Notes: generated from the letters alone by a model not told the origin. Positions 28,486-38,049 are shown, counted from the stretch's first letter. The stretch: 64,000 bases of DNA from Oribacterium asaccharolyticum ACB7 (GCF_000238075.1 NZ_JH414505.1:336863-400862), one strand, 5' to 3'. Made by a program: numbers and translations.

Positions 28486-29700
28486 TTAATACTCGTGACT
28501 CAGCAGAAAATCCGCCATGTGAACCATCTTTACCCCATTCACATTTCCCCCTGCCAAGTCATCCAGTGTCACCACGTACTTCGGATAATGGTCCTTAAGT
28601 TCCAAAAGATTCGTTAGTTCCCGATCCGAATCCTCCGGCAGATTCCGGCAGACCTGTACATAGATTCGCTCATCCCGCCGAACCGCTACAAAATCAATTT
28701 CCTTCGTCTCATTTTTCCCGATATAAACCTCATAGCCTCTTCGTTTCAGTTCAAAGTACACCAGGTTTTCCAGCATGGAATCAACGGACTTGGGATTAAA
28801 ACCCATCATACAGTACTTTAAGGAAGAGTCCGCCAGGTAAAATTTTTCCTGTGTTTTCAGGACAGATTTTCCCTGTAAATCATATCGGGGACAGCGGTAA
28901 ATCACGAAGGCTTTTTCCAGATAGCTTAAGTAGTTGTAAATGGATTCAATGGAAAGGGAACGCCCCTCACTTTTTAGAAACTTGGCGATGGCATTGGCGG
29001 AAAAGGTTTTTCCTACATTTTCCACCACAAATTTAACCACACGCTGAAATAAATCCAGGTTTACAATCTTGTATCGCCTAGTAATGTCACTGTTAATGAC
29101 GGAGTTATAGATTCCTTCTACAATCTGATAGGCGGAGTGTTCTTCAAAATTGCTGCGGGCCACGATGGGAAAGCCTCCCATACGAATATAGTCCTGCAAG
29201 AGCTCCTTTTTAGAACGGGAATCTCCTTCCTTAAAACGTAAATACTCGGAAAAAGACAGGGTGTAAACCGGAATAGAAATATACCGCCCTGTTAAATAGT
29301 CGGAAATCTCTCCGGACATCAGCTTGGAATTGGAGCCCGTCACATAAATGTCGGTGTTTGCGTCCTCCAAAAGACTGTTTATCGCCTTTTCCCAGCCCGT
29401 CACTTCCTGCACCTCATCCAGCAGAAGATAATAGCGATCATTATCCCGCATTAACCGCTTTATCCCCTGATACATCTCCTTACTGCTCATGCCCTCTTCC
29501 AACTCTTCCGAGGTATAACGCAGGCTAATGATATGATCTTCCGAAATTCTGCTCCGAATCAGCTCTTCCTTGAACATTTCCAAAATGGTGGATTTTCCGC
29601 ATCGCCGAATTCCCGCCAGAATTTTTACCAAAGGCATATCCCTGTACTGCTTAAGTGTCTGCAAATATTCAGGACGATCTATTCTATTCCGCTCTTCCAT
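28486..29700 (-). CDS. AAA ATPase with DUF4143 domain, copy 1
   Basis: This 404-residue protein has an N-terminal P-loop ATPase (Walker A GIRRCGKST at 30-38, Walker B YYLLLDEVQEV near 95, sensor TGSNSKL) and a C-terminal DUF4143 region with a winged-helix segment (FSANAIAKFLKSEGRSLS) and a nuclease-fold-like end (KEIDFVAVRRDERIYVQV). There the usual ExK of PD-(D/E)XK enzymes is replaced by QVC, so cleavage activity is doubtful. It is similar over its full length, roughly 90% by eye, to the protein at 51526-52740. Members are common in anaerobes and often multicopy. The function is unknown, with conflict or mobile-element roles suspected only by distribution. Confidence 0.85.
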   Translation of the reverse strand: MEERNRIDRPEYLQTLKQYRDMPLVKILAGIRRCGKSTILEMFKEELIRSRISEDHIISLRYTSEELEEGMSSKEMYQGIKRLMRDNDRYYLLLDEVQEVTGWEKAINSLLEDANTDIYVTGSNSKLMSGEISDYLTGRYISIPVYTLSFSEYLRFKEGDSRSKKELLQDYIRMGGFPIVARSNFEEHSAYQIVEGIYNSVINSDITRRYKIVNLDLFQRVVKFVVENVGKTFSANAIAKFLKSEGRSLSIESIYNYLSYLEKAFVIYRCPRYDLQGKSVLKTQEKFYLADSSLKYCMMGFNPKSVDSMLENLVYFELKRRGYEVYIGKNETKEIDFVAVRRDERIYVQVCRNLPEDSDRELTNLLELKDHYPKYVVTLDDLAGGNVNGVKMVHMADFLLSHEY

Positions 29701-29896
29701 ACCGTTCTCAGCTCCTTATAAGACTTTCTTTTAACTGATATTATACCACAACAATGCAGAAAAATGTTCTTGTTTCCATAAGTTTTTACCTCTTAACAAT
29801 AAAAAATTTCTATTTTTTACTCCTTTTTTACTTTATATTCAATATTGCCGAAAGAATCAGGGACGTAGTGAATCCCTGCTCTATTCCTCATACAAA

Positions 29897-30102
29897 AAAT
29901 GAGGCTGTAAATCAAAATAAAAGCAATTTTCGGCAATATAGGTCTGAATGCAGGGGTAGTCTGAGCCCATCAGTACTTACTGAAAGCGAGTAGAGCGAAG
30001 CTTGAAGTTAGTACTGCTATGAGGCGAAGCTAGCGAGAGCGTGCCCCTAATTCAGACCTATATTGCTTAGAAAATTATTTTGATTTTTACAGCCTCAGTT
30101 TT
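29897..30102. repeat. Long palindromic non-coding element, copy 1 (full)
   Basis: The outer inverted arms (29897-29921 and 30078-30102, containing GAGGCTGTAA and TTACAGCCTC) enclose perfect inner arms GCAATATAGGTCTGAA (29933-29948) and TTCAGACCTATATTGC (30051-30066). Inside lies a ~100-base core with GGGG/CCCC and CAGTACT/AGTACTG pairs. The core closely matches the element at 62045-62330. Just upstream, 29840-29890 forms two more nested pairs. The rest of the 29701-30120 gap shows no gene. Confidence 0.8.
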
Positions 30103-30120
30103 ATATTTTAGTGTAAGCCT

Positions 30121-33100
30121 TTATTCTTTCGGCTCATCCGGCTTGATTTCTTCTTTAATGACTTCCGTCCTGATAATTTCCCTGGTGATGACTTCCGGCT
30201 TACCGCCTTCCGGATTTGCTGCTGCAAGCTTTAGCGCTTCCTTCTTCTTTTTCCAGCCTTTAAAGAGGAGGAACTGGCAAAGGAGGTAAAGTAACGCAAA
30301 AAGAATGTCAACACTTAAGAAAATCTTATCCATATTACTCATCTTGCCGGTAGGATCTCCGTTGTCATAGACGCCGCTGTTGGCTACCGTATAAAGAATG
30401 TTCTTACATGCCTTTCTCATAGCAAGAGCGGCAGTTGCGCTCTTGTCTGTAAACTTGTTGGAGTCTGCCATAGCAAAGCCCAGCATCAGGTCATTTCCGT
30501 TTCGTACGGACTTATCGGAAATCATATAGCCGTAGGAACCGTCATAGTCGGTAATGACCATACCTTGGAAGCCCCACTCTGTACGAAGCACATCGTTTAA
30601 AAGATTGGGGTTCGCACTGCATGCAACGGTTCCAATGAAGTTGAAGGAGGACATCATGGCCTGAATATTGCCTTCGTACTTCTTCAATCCGATTTCAAAG
30701 CCCTTCAGATAATTCTCACGAATCGTCTGCTCCGTTGCGAAAGTCAAAAGGAAAGCACAACGGTTGGTTTCCTGATCGTTCAAGGCAAAATGCTTCAAAT
30801 ACGGGTACACCTTATACTTAATCGCCCCGTTCATTTCCGCTGCCGCAAGGTTTCCGGACAGTACGCCGTCTTCGGAGTAATACTCAAAATTTCGTCCGGC
30901 AAAGGCACTTCTGTGGGTATTTGCCGCAGGGCCGTACCAGCCGTAGTAGCCTGCCGCCTTAAATTCTGCCGCAATGGCTTCTCCTATCTCGCCCAAAAGC
31001 TCTCTATTAAAGCTCTGCGCCATCAGGATTTCTCCCGGGAAGGAGGTACCGTAAACCTGGGTAATGAAGTTGTTCAATCCTGCAGGACCGTCACACTCCA
31101 CCGTTGCCGGCTTACTGATGGACTTAATGGCCGCAGTCTGCCAGCCGCCCACATTGATTAAGGTAGCCATATCGTCAAAGCTCATCTGATCCAAAAGCTT
31201 GTCCCACTTTTCGTCATCGTAGGAGGCGCCTACAAGGTCATAGAGCTTTAAGCCGTTCTTTTGCTCCATATTCGGCATGGTGTCCGTTGCATTGTCATAC
31301 TTTGTCGGATCATAGTAAGCAAAGGACTGCTCTTCCACTGCCTTACGGGTAGCATCGTCCATCACATAGGCATCCTCGGAAAGAGGACCGCAGGCCTCTT
31401 TGTAATTGGCAAAATGATCCTTACGGGAAAGAACGGTGAACTTTCCTCTGGTGTAGTCTTCAAAATGATTGACTGCCGCTACCTTGTCGCTTTCTCTCTT
31501 ATTTTTCGAGTAGTCGATATCCGCCGCTACCGTGAAGCTTTCCGATGCGATTTCCTTGTGGGAATTTTCCCGAATAGAAATCTTATAGTCTCCCGCTTCC
31601 AGAATATATCCGCCGCCCTTTACCTTGATACCCTCCGAATCATAGGAGGCAAGGTCTTCTTTGTTAATGGTAAAGGACAATTTTTCCGACTCACCGGGAT
31701 TAAGCAGCTTCGTTTTTCCGAAATCAATAAAATTGACTGTGGATTTCTCGATGCCGCCGTTATAGTACGGAGGGGTAAAATAAACCTCTACCACATCTTT
31801 TCCGGCTACCTTACCGGTATTTTTCACCTCTACATCAAAGCTCAGCTGATTTCCGTTATCCTTAAAGTTCTCCATGGACTGGGTAAAGCTCGTGTAGGAA
31901 AGACCGTAGCCGAAGGGGTACTGCACAGTATCTTCGTAATTCAGGAAACCTTCTTCTGCTGCAGTTTCATAGAACTTGTAACCGGTGTAAATGCCTTCCG
32001 CATAGTTTACGAAGGAAATGTTTCCTTCCGCAGATTCGTCTGCCGCCACAATCGCCTTCTTTAAATCGTCCACATTGGAATAAGCATGGTTTCCGATGTT
32101 ATTAATGTAGGGAGTCTGCTGCAAATCCTTCACAAAGGTATCCACAGTTCTTCCGGAAGGGTTTACCTCTCCCTTCAAAATCTCACCCAGAGCGGAAAAT
32201 CCTGTTACCCCCGCACCGGGAGCCCAAATCATGGACTTAATCTGCTTATAATCATCCGCAAAGCCAAGCTCCATGGGGTTATTGGCATTGACAATTAAAA
32301 CTACCTTATCGAAATTTTTACAAACCGTATCCAGCATATCCTTTTCCGGCTTGGAAAGCTCCAGATAGGACTGTCCTTCCTCAAAGTCCGGTGTGGAACC
32401 GTTGTTCTTATAGGAGGCACCGAAGTAACCGTACTTATCCGGATTTACCGATACTTCCTTCGCAATATTGTACTTACCGTCAATAATGGCACGCATATCC
32501 ATGGGAAGGTCTGCACCCTCTCCGCCGGATCTGCCCAATACTACAACGGCCACATCGGAAAAGCTCTTCGCCTTATTCATCAGATCATCCGTATAGTAAT
32601 CCGCTGTCGGTTCGGGAAGACTCCAATCCTGCTCTTTCATGTTCAGACCCTTAGAAACTCTGCCGTCCTGATACTTCTTATACATCTCCGTAAGGTCGGA
32701 ATTTAATTCATAGCCTGCATTCTTAAGAGAATCCAAGATTCCTTCATTGTTCGTGGTATCGGAAGAACCGGAACCTGTTCCGCCGTAAATCGGTGCGGTG
32801 GATGCCCAGCCGAAGACATTTAACTTCTTTTCGTCTTGGAGAGGAAGCAGGGAGTCATCATTTTTCAGAAGCACAAATCCCTCTTCTCCCACCTTCTTTA
32901 CCACTTCTTTACTGTGATTCCTTGTTTCTTCCGGAATCGTCACCTTGGAGGCATTTAAAAATCCGGAGACATTGCTGTGCATCGGACCATAGGCAATAAG
33001 ATTCCCCACGAACACCAGCACCAGGAAGAAATTCAACACTGCCTGAAAACGCACAAAACGCTTATGCTGTTTTTTGATGATGCTTGCAAAAATCAATATT

Positions 33101-33237
33101 ACAAGCATTAAAATAAGGGCAATCAAAACCGCTAAGATATAGCCCTGCAGGGTGGTAATGTAAGACTTTAAATCCGCCTCGCTGACCCCCAGACCGAAGA
33201 AAAACGGCCCTACTGTTTTTAAGAGAAAATCAACCAT
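30121..33237 (-). CDS. Glycoside hydrolase family 3, circularly permuted and membrane-anchored
   Basis: The domain order is reversed relative to usual GH3 enzymes. Two N-terminal membrane helices (about 31-54 and 65-86) are followed by the alpha/beta/alpha domain normally found second (EEGFVLLKNDDSLLPL, then NPFGYGLSYT-like YPFGYGLSYT), a fibronectin-III-like domain (about 460-590), and only then the (beta/alpha)8 barrel (about 690-985). The barrel has the nucleophile Asp near residue 897 in MVITDYDGSYG. A third membrane helix lies at about 968-992 and ends in a charged tail. Some rumen Firmicute beta-glucosidases show such permutation. Substrate is likely a beta-glucoside. It is the last gene of an operon with GtrA and a normal GH3. 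Confidence 0.85.
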   Translation of the reverse strand: MVDFLLKTVGPFFFGLGVSEADLKSYITTLQGYILAVLIALILMLVILIFASIIKKQHKRFVRFQAVLNFFLVLVFVGNLIAYGPMHSNVSGFLNASKVTIPEETRNHSKEVVKKVGEEGFVLLKNDDSLLPLQDEKKLNVFGWASTAPIYGGTGSGSSDTTNNEGILDSLKNAGYELNSDLTEMYKKYQDGRVSKGLNMKEQDWSLPEPTADYYTDDLMNKAKSFSDVAVVVLGRSGGEGADLPMDMRAIIDGKYNIAKEVSVNPDKYGYFGASYKNNGSTPDFEEGQSYLELSKPEKDMLDTVCKNFDKVVLIVNANNPMELGFADDYKQIKSMIWAPGAGVTGFSALGEILKGEVNPSGRTVDTFVKDLQQTPYINNIGNHAYSNVDDLKKAIVAADESAEGNISFVNYAEGIYTGYKFYETAAEEGFLNYEDTVQYPFGYGLSYTSFTQSMENFKDNGNQLSFDVEVKNTGKVAGKDVVEVYFTPPYYNGGIEKSTVNFIDFGKTKLLNPGESEKLSFTINKEDLASYDSEGIKVKGGGYILEAGDYKISIRENSHKEIASESFTVAADIDYSKNKRESDKVAAVNHFEDYTRGKFTVLSRKDHFANYKEACGPLSEDAYVMDDATRKAVEEQSFAYYDPTKYDNATDTMPNMEQKNGLKLYDLVGASYDDEKWDKLLDQMSFDDMATLINVGGWQTAAIKSISKPATVECDGPAGLNNFITQVYGTSFPGEILMAQSFNRELLGEIGEAIAAEFKAAGYYGWYGPAANTHRSAFAGRNFEYYSEDGVLSGNLAAAEMNGAIKYKVYPYLKHFALNDQETNRCAFLLTFATEQTIRENYLKGFEIGLKKYEGNIQAMMSSFNFIGTVACSANPNLLNDVLRTEWGFQGMVITDYDGSYGYMISDKSVRNGNDLMLGFAMADSNKFTDKSATAALAMRKACKNILYTVANSGVYDNGDPTGKMSNMDKIFLSVDILFALLYLLCQFLLFKGWKKKKEALKLAAANPEGGKPEVITREIIRTEVIKEEIKPDEPKE

Positions 33238-33260
33238 TCATACTCCTTTCTACCCTTTAA

Positions 33261-33283
33261 CTTATGCAGAAGTCCAGCATAAG
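33261..33283. other. Short hairpin in the GtrA-GH3 gap
   Basis: CTTATGC and GCATAAG form a perfect 7-bp stem with a 9-base loop in the 142-base gap between the GtrA-like gene and the permuted GH3 gene. It could be an mRNA processing or attenuation point. No promoter is clear. Confidence 0.35.
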
Positions 33284-33379
33284 AGATACTATCTTTCACT
33301 ATCTGACGAATTGCATCTTCAAAACAAAGTCTGCACGTAAGATAGTTTAGATTTCTTTTGATTCTATCGGCTACGATTC

Positions 33380-33880
33380 TCATTTTCCTTTTGGCATAAT
33401 CCAGAACTTCATCGTAGGATAACTTAAAAGTACCTGCACAACAATATTCACGATATTGGCTAAAGTCGGCGCAAGGGCAGCCGAAATCCCCATCTTGATG
33501 AAAAGGCTTTGGCTGTAACCCGGCAGTGCCGCAGAAACCAGCACAAGGAAAACAGCAAAAATCACATACTTCGGGATGGCCTTTTCGAAGGCTGCATCGG
33601 ACTTAAAGACCAGATTCTTCTGCACGAAGAAGTTTACCGTCTGGGCCAATGCCGTTGCCAAGAGAAAGCTTAAAAATCCGCAAAGCATCAAGCTCTCCGG
33701 GCTGGTGTAATCGAAGACGAGAAAGCGAAAGGGCGTCGTCTTCCAAGCTGTAAAAATCACCCCCGTGCACAGCCACATCATGATGAAATTGGTCACGGTA
33801 GCGCAGTTGGAAAGCAGGTTAAAGAGGATAAATTCCCAAAGATTCGGATGTGCCGCAATCCATTTTTTTATGGCGTCCAT
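33380..33880 (-). CDS. GtrA-like membrane protein
   Basis: This 166-residue protein with four membrane helices matches the GtrA pattern (FILFNLLSNCATVTNFIMMW, then TVNFFVQKNLVFKS and a Leu/Val-rich last helix). GtrA proteins are thought to help move lipid-linked sugars across the membrane for glycosylation of cell-surface polymers. The gene overlaps the end of the upstream GH3 gene by 13 bases, so the two are co-translated. Why it is paired with glycosidases is not clear. Confidence 0.85.
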   Translation of the reverse strand: MDAIKKWIAAHPNLWEFILFNLLSNCATVTNFIMMWLCTGVIFTAWKTTPFRFLVFDYTSPESLMLCGFLSFLLATALAQTVNFFVQKNLVFKSDAAFEKAIPKYVIFAVFLVLVSAALPGYSQSLFIKMGISAALAPTLANIVNIVVQVLLSYPTMKFWIMPKGK

Positions 33881-36309
33881 TCTTTTCCTCCTTCCAAGGC
33901 TTGTTCATAGGCCTTATTCTCCTTGCGGTTTCTAAACCATCCGCCGATAAGTCCGCCGATTCCTTTAAAGAAATGGCCGTTTACCACCTTAAGCATTGCC
34001 CTTGCCATCTCCATGCTGACATTTCCGGCGCTCATTTTGGCAATGGCACGGAAGGGCATATTGTAAATGAAAAGAATATTTAAATCCGGCTTGCCTTTAC
34101 GCTCCGCCTCTTTCTTTTTTCCCTCTAAAAATTTAAACAAGAGCCTTGCCAATCCGCTCTTTGCATAATACATCTGGCAAATGGCATCATTTTCATCCAA
34201 TTCTCCGCTCCAGCTGCTGTCCGGAATCGGATATCCCAAGAGCTTTTCGAAACATGCATCGGAAATCTCGGTGACTTTTCCGCTAAAGTAGGGCTCCAAG
34301 CCCCCTTCCTGATAGGGAAGCTTGTCCGTAGTGGCTGCCTTTTCGATACTTCCTTCCAAACGGATATCCGTAAGAGAGGCCCCTACCATAATCCGGTATA
34401 CTCCCCCCTCTACTTCAAAGCGCTTCGTTACATTGTTCCAGTAGCGGAAGCTCTTATCATCAAAGGGAATCTCCACCGCCTTCGTCTCTCCGGCTTTCAG
34501 GAAAACCTTGCTAAAGCCCTTTAACTCCTTTTTTGCCCGGAAAATCTTGGAATCCGGAAGGCCGATATAAAGCTGTGCGATTTCCGCTCCGTCCCGCTCT
34601 CCGGTATTCTTAATCTGAAAACGAACCCCATCTTCCGTTACTTCCAGGTCACTGTACTGAAATTCCGTATAGGAAAGTCCATAGCCGAAGGGGAAATGCA
34701 CCTTGGTATCCGTGGTATCGTAATAGCGATAGCCCACAAAGATGCCTTCCCGATATTCGGAAGCTTTCTCCTTTGCCGGATAATAACGATATTCCGGCCC
34801 GTCTTCTCCCCGAATCGGATAGGTTTCTGCAAGCTTTCCGGAGGGGTTTTCCCTTCCTGTTAAAAGGTCAAAAATAGCACCTGCTCCTGCCTGTCCCCCT
34901 AAGTAACTATGCAACAATGCCTTCAAATGGACGCTGTGTCCCATGGTTACGGCGGCACCGGCACTTAAAATTCCCACAATATTGGGGTTCACGGTCTGCA
35001 AACGGGAAAGAAGAGCAATCTGGTTATTGTTGATTTCCATGTGCTCTCTGTCTAAGCCCTCCGATTCGCTCATTTCATCCAAGCCGAAGAAGAACAAGAC
35101 AAGTTCAGCATTTTTCGCAAGCTCCAGAGCTTCTTTTTCCAGCGCAAGGTCCTCGCCCCCATGGCGGAGGAAGCCCTTGGCCATGCCTACCACCTCAATT
35201 TCCGGATATTCTGCATGCAGTTCAGCAGCAATCTCAAGCTTTGTGGTATTCACCACGGAGGATCCTGCCCCTTGGTATCTTGGGGTAAAGGCAAAGTCTC
35301 CGATAATGGCGACCTTAGCTCCTTTTTTCAAGGGAAGGGTATTTTCTTCATTCTTTAAAAGCACTGCCGTTTCCAAAGCCGCCTTTCTGGCCAGGCTATG
35401 ATGTGCTTCGATATCAAATTCCGCCTTCTTATCCTTTGCAGACTCTTGAGTCTCAAAAATTGCGGAAAGCAGTTCGTCTACCCTCTCATCAATCTCCGCT
35501 TCCGTGCTTTCTCCCTCCTTCACGGCACGAAGAAGGATTCTTGCAGAGTCCAGTCCGGGATTCGGCATTTCCAGATTGGATCCGGCCTTTACTCCCGCGG
35601 TGTGATCGTTGGATCCGCCCCAGTCCGTAATCACGATGCCCGGAAATTCCCAATCTCCCCTTAAAATGTCCTTTAAGAGATGTTCGTTTTCATTGGCATA
35701 AATGCCGTTCACCCGATTATAGCTGGTCATAATCGCCTTGGCTTTTCCCTCTTTTACCGCAATCTCAAAGCCGGTGAGATAGATTTCCCGAAGGGTTCGC
35801 TCATCCAAAACCGCGCTCATGGCCATTCTTCTGGTCTCCTGGCTGTTCACGGCAAAGTGCTTCACGCAGGAATAGACTCCCTCACTCTGGATTCCTCTGG
35901 CATAGGAAGCCGCCATCTTTCCGGCAAGGTAAGGGTCTTCCGAAAAATACTCAAAATTTCTTCCGCAAAGAGGACTTCTCTTGATATTTAAGCCCGGGCC
36001 AAGAAGCACATTTACGTCCTGCACCTTGGCTTCTTCCCCAAGAGCCTTTCCGACCGCTTCTCCCAAATTCACGTCCCAGCTGTTGGCGATAGATGCCGCT
36101 GTGGGAAAACAGGTTGCCGGAAGAGAGGCGTTTAATCCCAAATGATCTCCCGCTCCTGCCTGTCTACGAATACCGTGGGGGCCATCCGAACAGGTCATGG
36201 ACGGAATATTGAGCCGCTTTACCTCTCTTGTGCTCCACTCGTCCTTTCCGCTTAAAATGGCGCATTTCTCCGTCAAAGTCATTTGCTGAATTACTTCGGT
36301 ATATTTCAT
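33868..36309 (-). CDS. Glycoside hydrolase family 3 (beta-glucosidase type)
   Basis: This 813-residue enzyme has the standard domain order: (beta/alpha)8 barrel first with SDGPHGIR, SCVKHFAVNSQETRR and the nucleophile Asp229 in GIVITDWGG, then the alpha/beta/alpha domain (ETAVLLKNEENTLPL), then a fibronectin-III-like domain (FPFGYGLSYTEF) and a ~100-residue C-terminal helical tail. There is no signal peptide, so it is cytoplasmic. I use the ATG at 36309 because GGAGG lies 7 bases upstream. An in-frame start at 36348 adds a non-conserved tail. It heads the GH3-GtrA-GH3 operon. Confidence 0.92.
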   Translation of the reverse strand: MKYTEVIQQMTLTEKCAILSGKDEWSTREVKRLNIPSMTCSDGPHGIRRQAGAGDHLGLNASLPATCFPTAASIANSWDVNLGEAVGKALGEEAKVQDVNVLLGPGLNIKRSPLCGRNFEYFSEDPYLAGKMAASYARGIQSEGVYSCVKHFAVNSQETRRMAMSAVLDERTLREIYLTGFEIAVKEGKAKAIMTSYNRVNGIYANENEHLLKDILRGDWEFPGIVITDWGGSNDHTAGVKAGSNLEMPNPGLDSARILLRAVKEGESTEAEIDERVDELLSAIFETQESAKDKKAEFDIEAHHSLARKAALETAVLLKNEENTLPLKKGAKVAIIGDFAFTPRYQGAGSSVVNTTKLEIAAELHAEYPEIEVVGMAKGFLRHGGEDLALEKEALELAKNAELVLFFFGLDEMSESEGLDREHMEINNNQIALLSRLQTVNPNIVGILSAGAAVTMGHSVHLKALLHSYLGGQAGAGAIFDLLTGRENPSGKLAETYPIRGEDGPEYRYYPAKEKASEYREGIFVGYRYYDTTDTKVHFPFGYGLSYTEFQYSDLEVTEDGVRFQIKNTGERDGAEIAQLYIGLPDSKIFRAKKELKGFSKVFLKAGETKAVEIPFDDKSFRYWNNVTKRFEVEGGVYRIMVGASLTDIRLEGSIEKAATTDKLPYQEGGLEPYFSGKVTEISDACFEKLLGYPIPDSSWSGELDENDAICQMYYAKSGLARLLFKFLEGKKKEAERKGKPDLNILFIYNMPFRAIAKMSAGNVSMEMARAMLKVVNGHFFKGIGGLIGGWFRNRKENKAYEQALEGGKEWTP

Positions 36310-36379
36310 ATCTTTCCCTCCAAAAGAAGAGACACCCCACTCTATCACAGGTCAAGTTCCACCTAAAAAAACTGTTTAC

Positions 36380-36408
36380 ATTTTATCAAAAATAATTTTT
36401 ATCCACAA
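36380..36408 (-). promoter_or_regulatory. Promoter candidate for the GH3 operon
   Basis: TTGTGG, 17-base spacer, TAAAAT on the minus strand, about 70 bases before the ATG at 36309. Confidence 0.5.
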
Positions 36409-36581
36409 GATAATTCACATGGCTTATTTCACACCACTTTGTAATTTCCATTTCACCTCATATCCCTACAAAGGACTATCGAAGGCTTCCGATATGATAT
36501 AGGGAAAGGGGCTCTAAATAGCAAGAGAATAAGTTGATTATATGCAAATATAGGTCTAAAAAGGGGGGACTAGCATAACGT

Positions 36582-36606
36582 AAAAAAGGAGGCTAAAAAA
36601 GCCTCC
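36582..36606 (-). terminator. Terminator of DUF234 cassette A
   Basis: Minus strand: GGAGGC-loop-GCCTCC forms a perfect 6-bp stem with 7-base loop, followed by six Ts. The same structure follows cassette B at 58354-58378. Confidence 0.85.
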
Positions 36607-36666
36607 GAAGTGATTTTCTCTGATTTGAGAAGGAAATATTTTTATCCTAAAACCGGCCATGGAAAA

Positions 36667-38046
36667 TTACGCATACAGGCTTTCTAAGGAAATCAAAGCC
36701 ACGTCATCCCGGGAAATTGCTTCAAATCCGCTTTTGGAAAGGAAGCCGTAACGATAGCATTGCAAGCCGCATTCCTGCACCTGTGCTATCTCTTTTTCTA
36801 TTTCCGCCTTGCTAAGAGGCTTATCTTGAAACTTTACTTCATAAAAAATATAACCCTTAGGATCGTAGGTGACAATGTCGAACTCCCCGTTTCGCCGTTC
36901 TTTCGGAATGTCGTAGTAGTACCTGCCTATTTTTTCAAAGGGCTCCTCCATAAGTCCTGCCCGATTCTGCCGAATTAAATATTGTTTTCCTATCGTCTCA
37001 AAACGCTTCGGCACATAGGCATTTTCAAAGTCCTCCTGAATATATCGCTGATAGAAAATATCCGAATTCATCACGTTTAACTGAGAGCTGTAACGGAAAA
37101 TATATTGATAATAAAACAAGGACATGGGGTCACTGATATAATATCCGGACTTCTTTCGGTTATTTTCATCATTGATGGGCGCCGCCTTCTCCACAAGCTC
37201 CATACGAATCAGCTTATCCAGCACATCCACCAAAGTAGGACCGCTGGAAACATGGGACTGAGACAGGATATCGTTAAAACGAGAAAATCCCTTTGCCATA
37301 GCCTCAAAGACTTCATTGGCATTCACAATTTTCGCAATTTCCGACTTAAGGTACATCAGTACTTCATTTTCCAGTCTTGCACCGGGAGAAGCAATCAACT
37401 CTATAATATTCTCCTTTACAGACCTGTCTTCCTGAATCAAACGATTATAATAGGGAATTCCGCCAAAAACGCTATAAAGCCTCACCTTATCCTCGTCGGA
37501 AAAATGGGGATAAAACTGTGCTGAATCATAGTAATCCATGGGCTTTAACTTTAAAACCAAATCAAAACGCCCAAATAAGGGATTCTCTTTTTCTATCAGT
37601 TTCTGCATGGTGTCCACAAAGGAACCGCACAAGGCCAATTTCAATTTACTCCGGTTTCGATATTTATCAATCAGTGCCTGCAAAACACTGTCCATGCCCT
37701 TCAGCACATCACTAAGATAAGAATATTCATCCAAAATCAAAAGAATATTCTCTTCCGTCGCTTTTTTTAAAAGAAAATCCAGCACTTCCTCCAGGCCGGA
37801 AAAGGAAATTCTAGGATAGCCAAACTCTTCCGAAAGTAAAGTCGCCAAGCTTTCTACATTGTTCATTTCCGAAGTCTGCTTACACTCGTAATAAATCCTT
37901 TTCCCCTCAAAGAACTGCATGGAATGTTTCATCAGCTCGCTTTTTCCAATGCGCCTTCTTCCGTATAACAGAAGAACTTCCAGGCCGGGAGACTGATACA
38001 AGCCTTTGATTTTCCGTACTTCTTCCTCTCTTCCGATAAATTTCAT
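36667..38046 (-). CDS. AAA ATPase with DUF234 nuclease-like domain, copy A
   Basis: This 459-residue protein of the archaeal-type ATPase family has an N-terminal P-loop domain (Walker A YGRRRIGKSELMKHS near 30-44, Walker B ILLILDEYSYL near 115-125), a winged-helix region, and a C-terminal DUF234 domain with RRNGEFDIVTYDP then FYEVKFQ. This Asp...Glu-x-Lys pattern is compatible with a PD-(D/E)XK nuclease. It is about 97% identical by eye (some 14 substitutions) to the protein at 58435-59814, and flanking sequence is conserved as well. RBS GGAGGTG lies inside a conserved hairpin. The function is unknown. Confidence 0.85.
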   Translation of the reverse strand: MKFIGREEEVRKIKGLYQSPGLEVLLLYGRRRIGKSELMKHSMQFFEGKRIYYECKQTSEMNNVESLATLLSEEFGYPRISFSGLEEVLDFLLKKATEENILLILDEYSYLSDVLKGMDSVLQALIDKYRNRSKLKLALCGSFVDTMQKLIEKENPLFGRFDLVLKLKPMDYYDSAQFYPHFSDEDKVRLYSVFGGIPYYNRLIQEDRSVKENIIELIASPGARLENEVLMYLKSEIAKIVNANEVFEAMAKGFSRFNDILSQSHVSSGPTLVDVLDKLIRMELVEKAAPINDENNRKKSGYYISDPMSLFYYQYIFRYSSQLNVMNSDIFYQRYIQEDFENAYVPKRFETIGKQYLIRQNRAGLMEEPFEKIGRYYYDIPKERRNGEFDIVTYDPKGYIFYEVKFQDKPLSKAEIEKEIAQVQECGLQCYRYGFLSKSGFEAISRDDVALISLESLYA

Positions 38047-38049
38047 TTT

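Larger units (their letters stand above)
36310..36666. other. Intergenic region before the GH3 operon
   Basis: A minus-strand promoter candidate has TTGTGG (36403-36408), a 17-base spacer and TAAAAT (36380-36385). 36544-36568 resembles one inner arm of the palindromic elements, with GCAAATATAGGTCT. The DUF234 cassette terminator follows at 36582-36606. No coding potential is seen. Confidence 0.55.

Noticed and set aside
31261..32064. 267-residue plus-strand frame inside the GH3 gene
   Set aside because: It is antisense to a gene with a complete set of GH3 motifs, and its translation has no recognisable domain.
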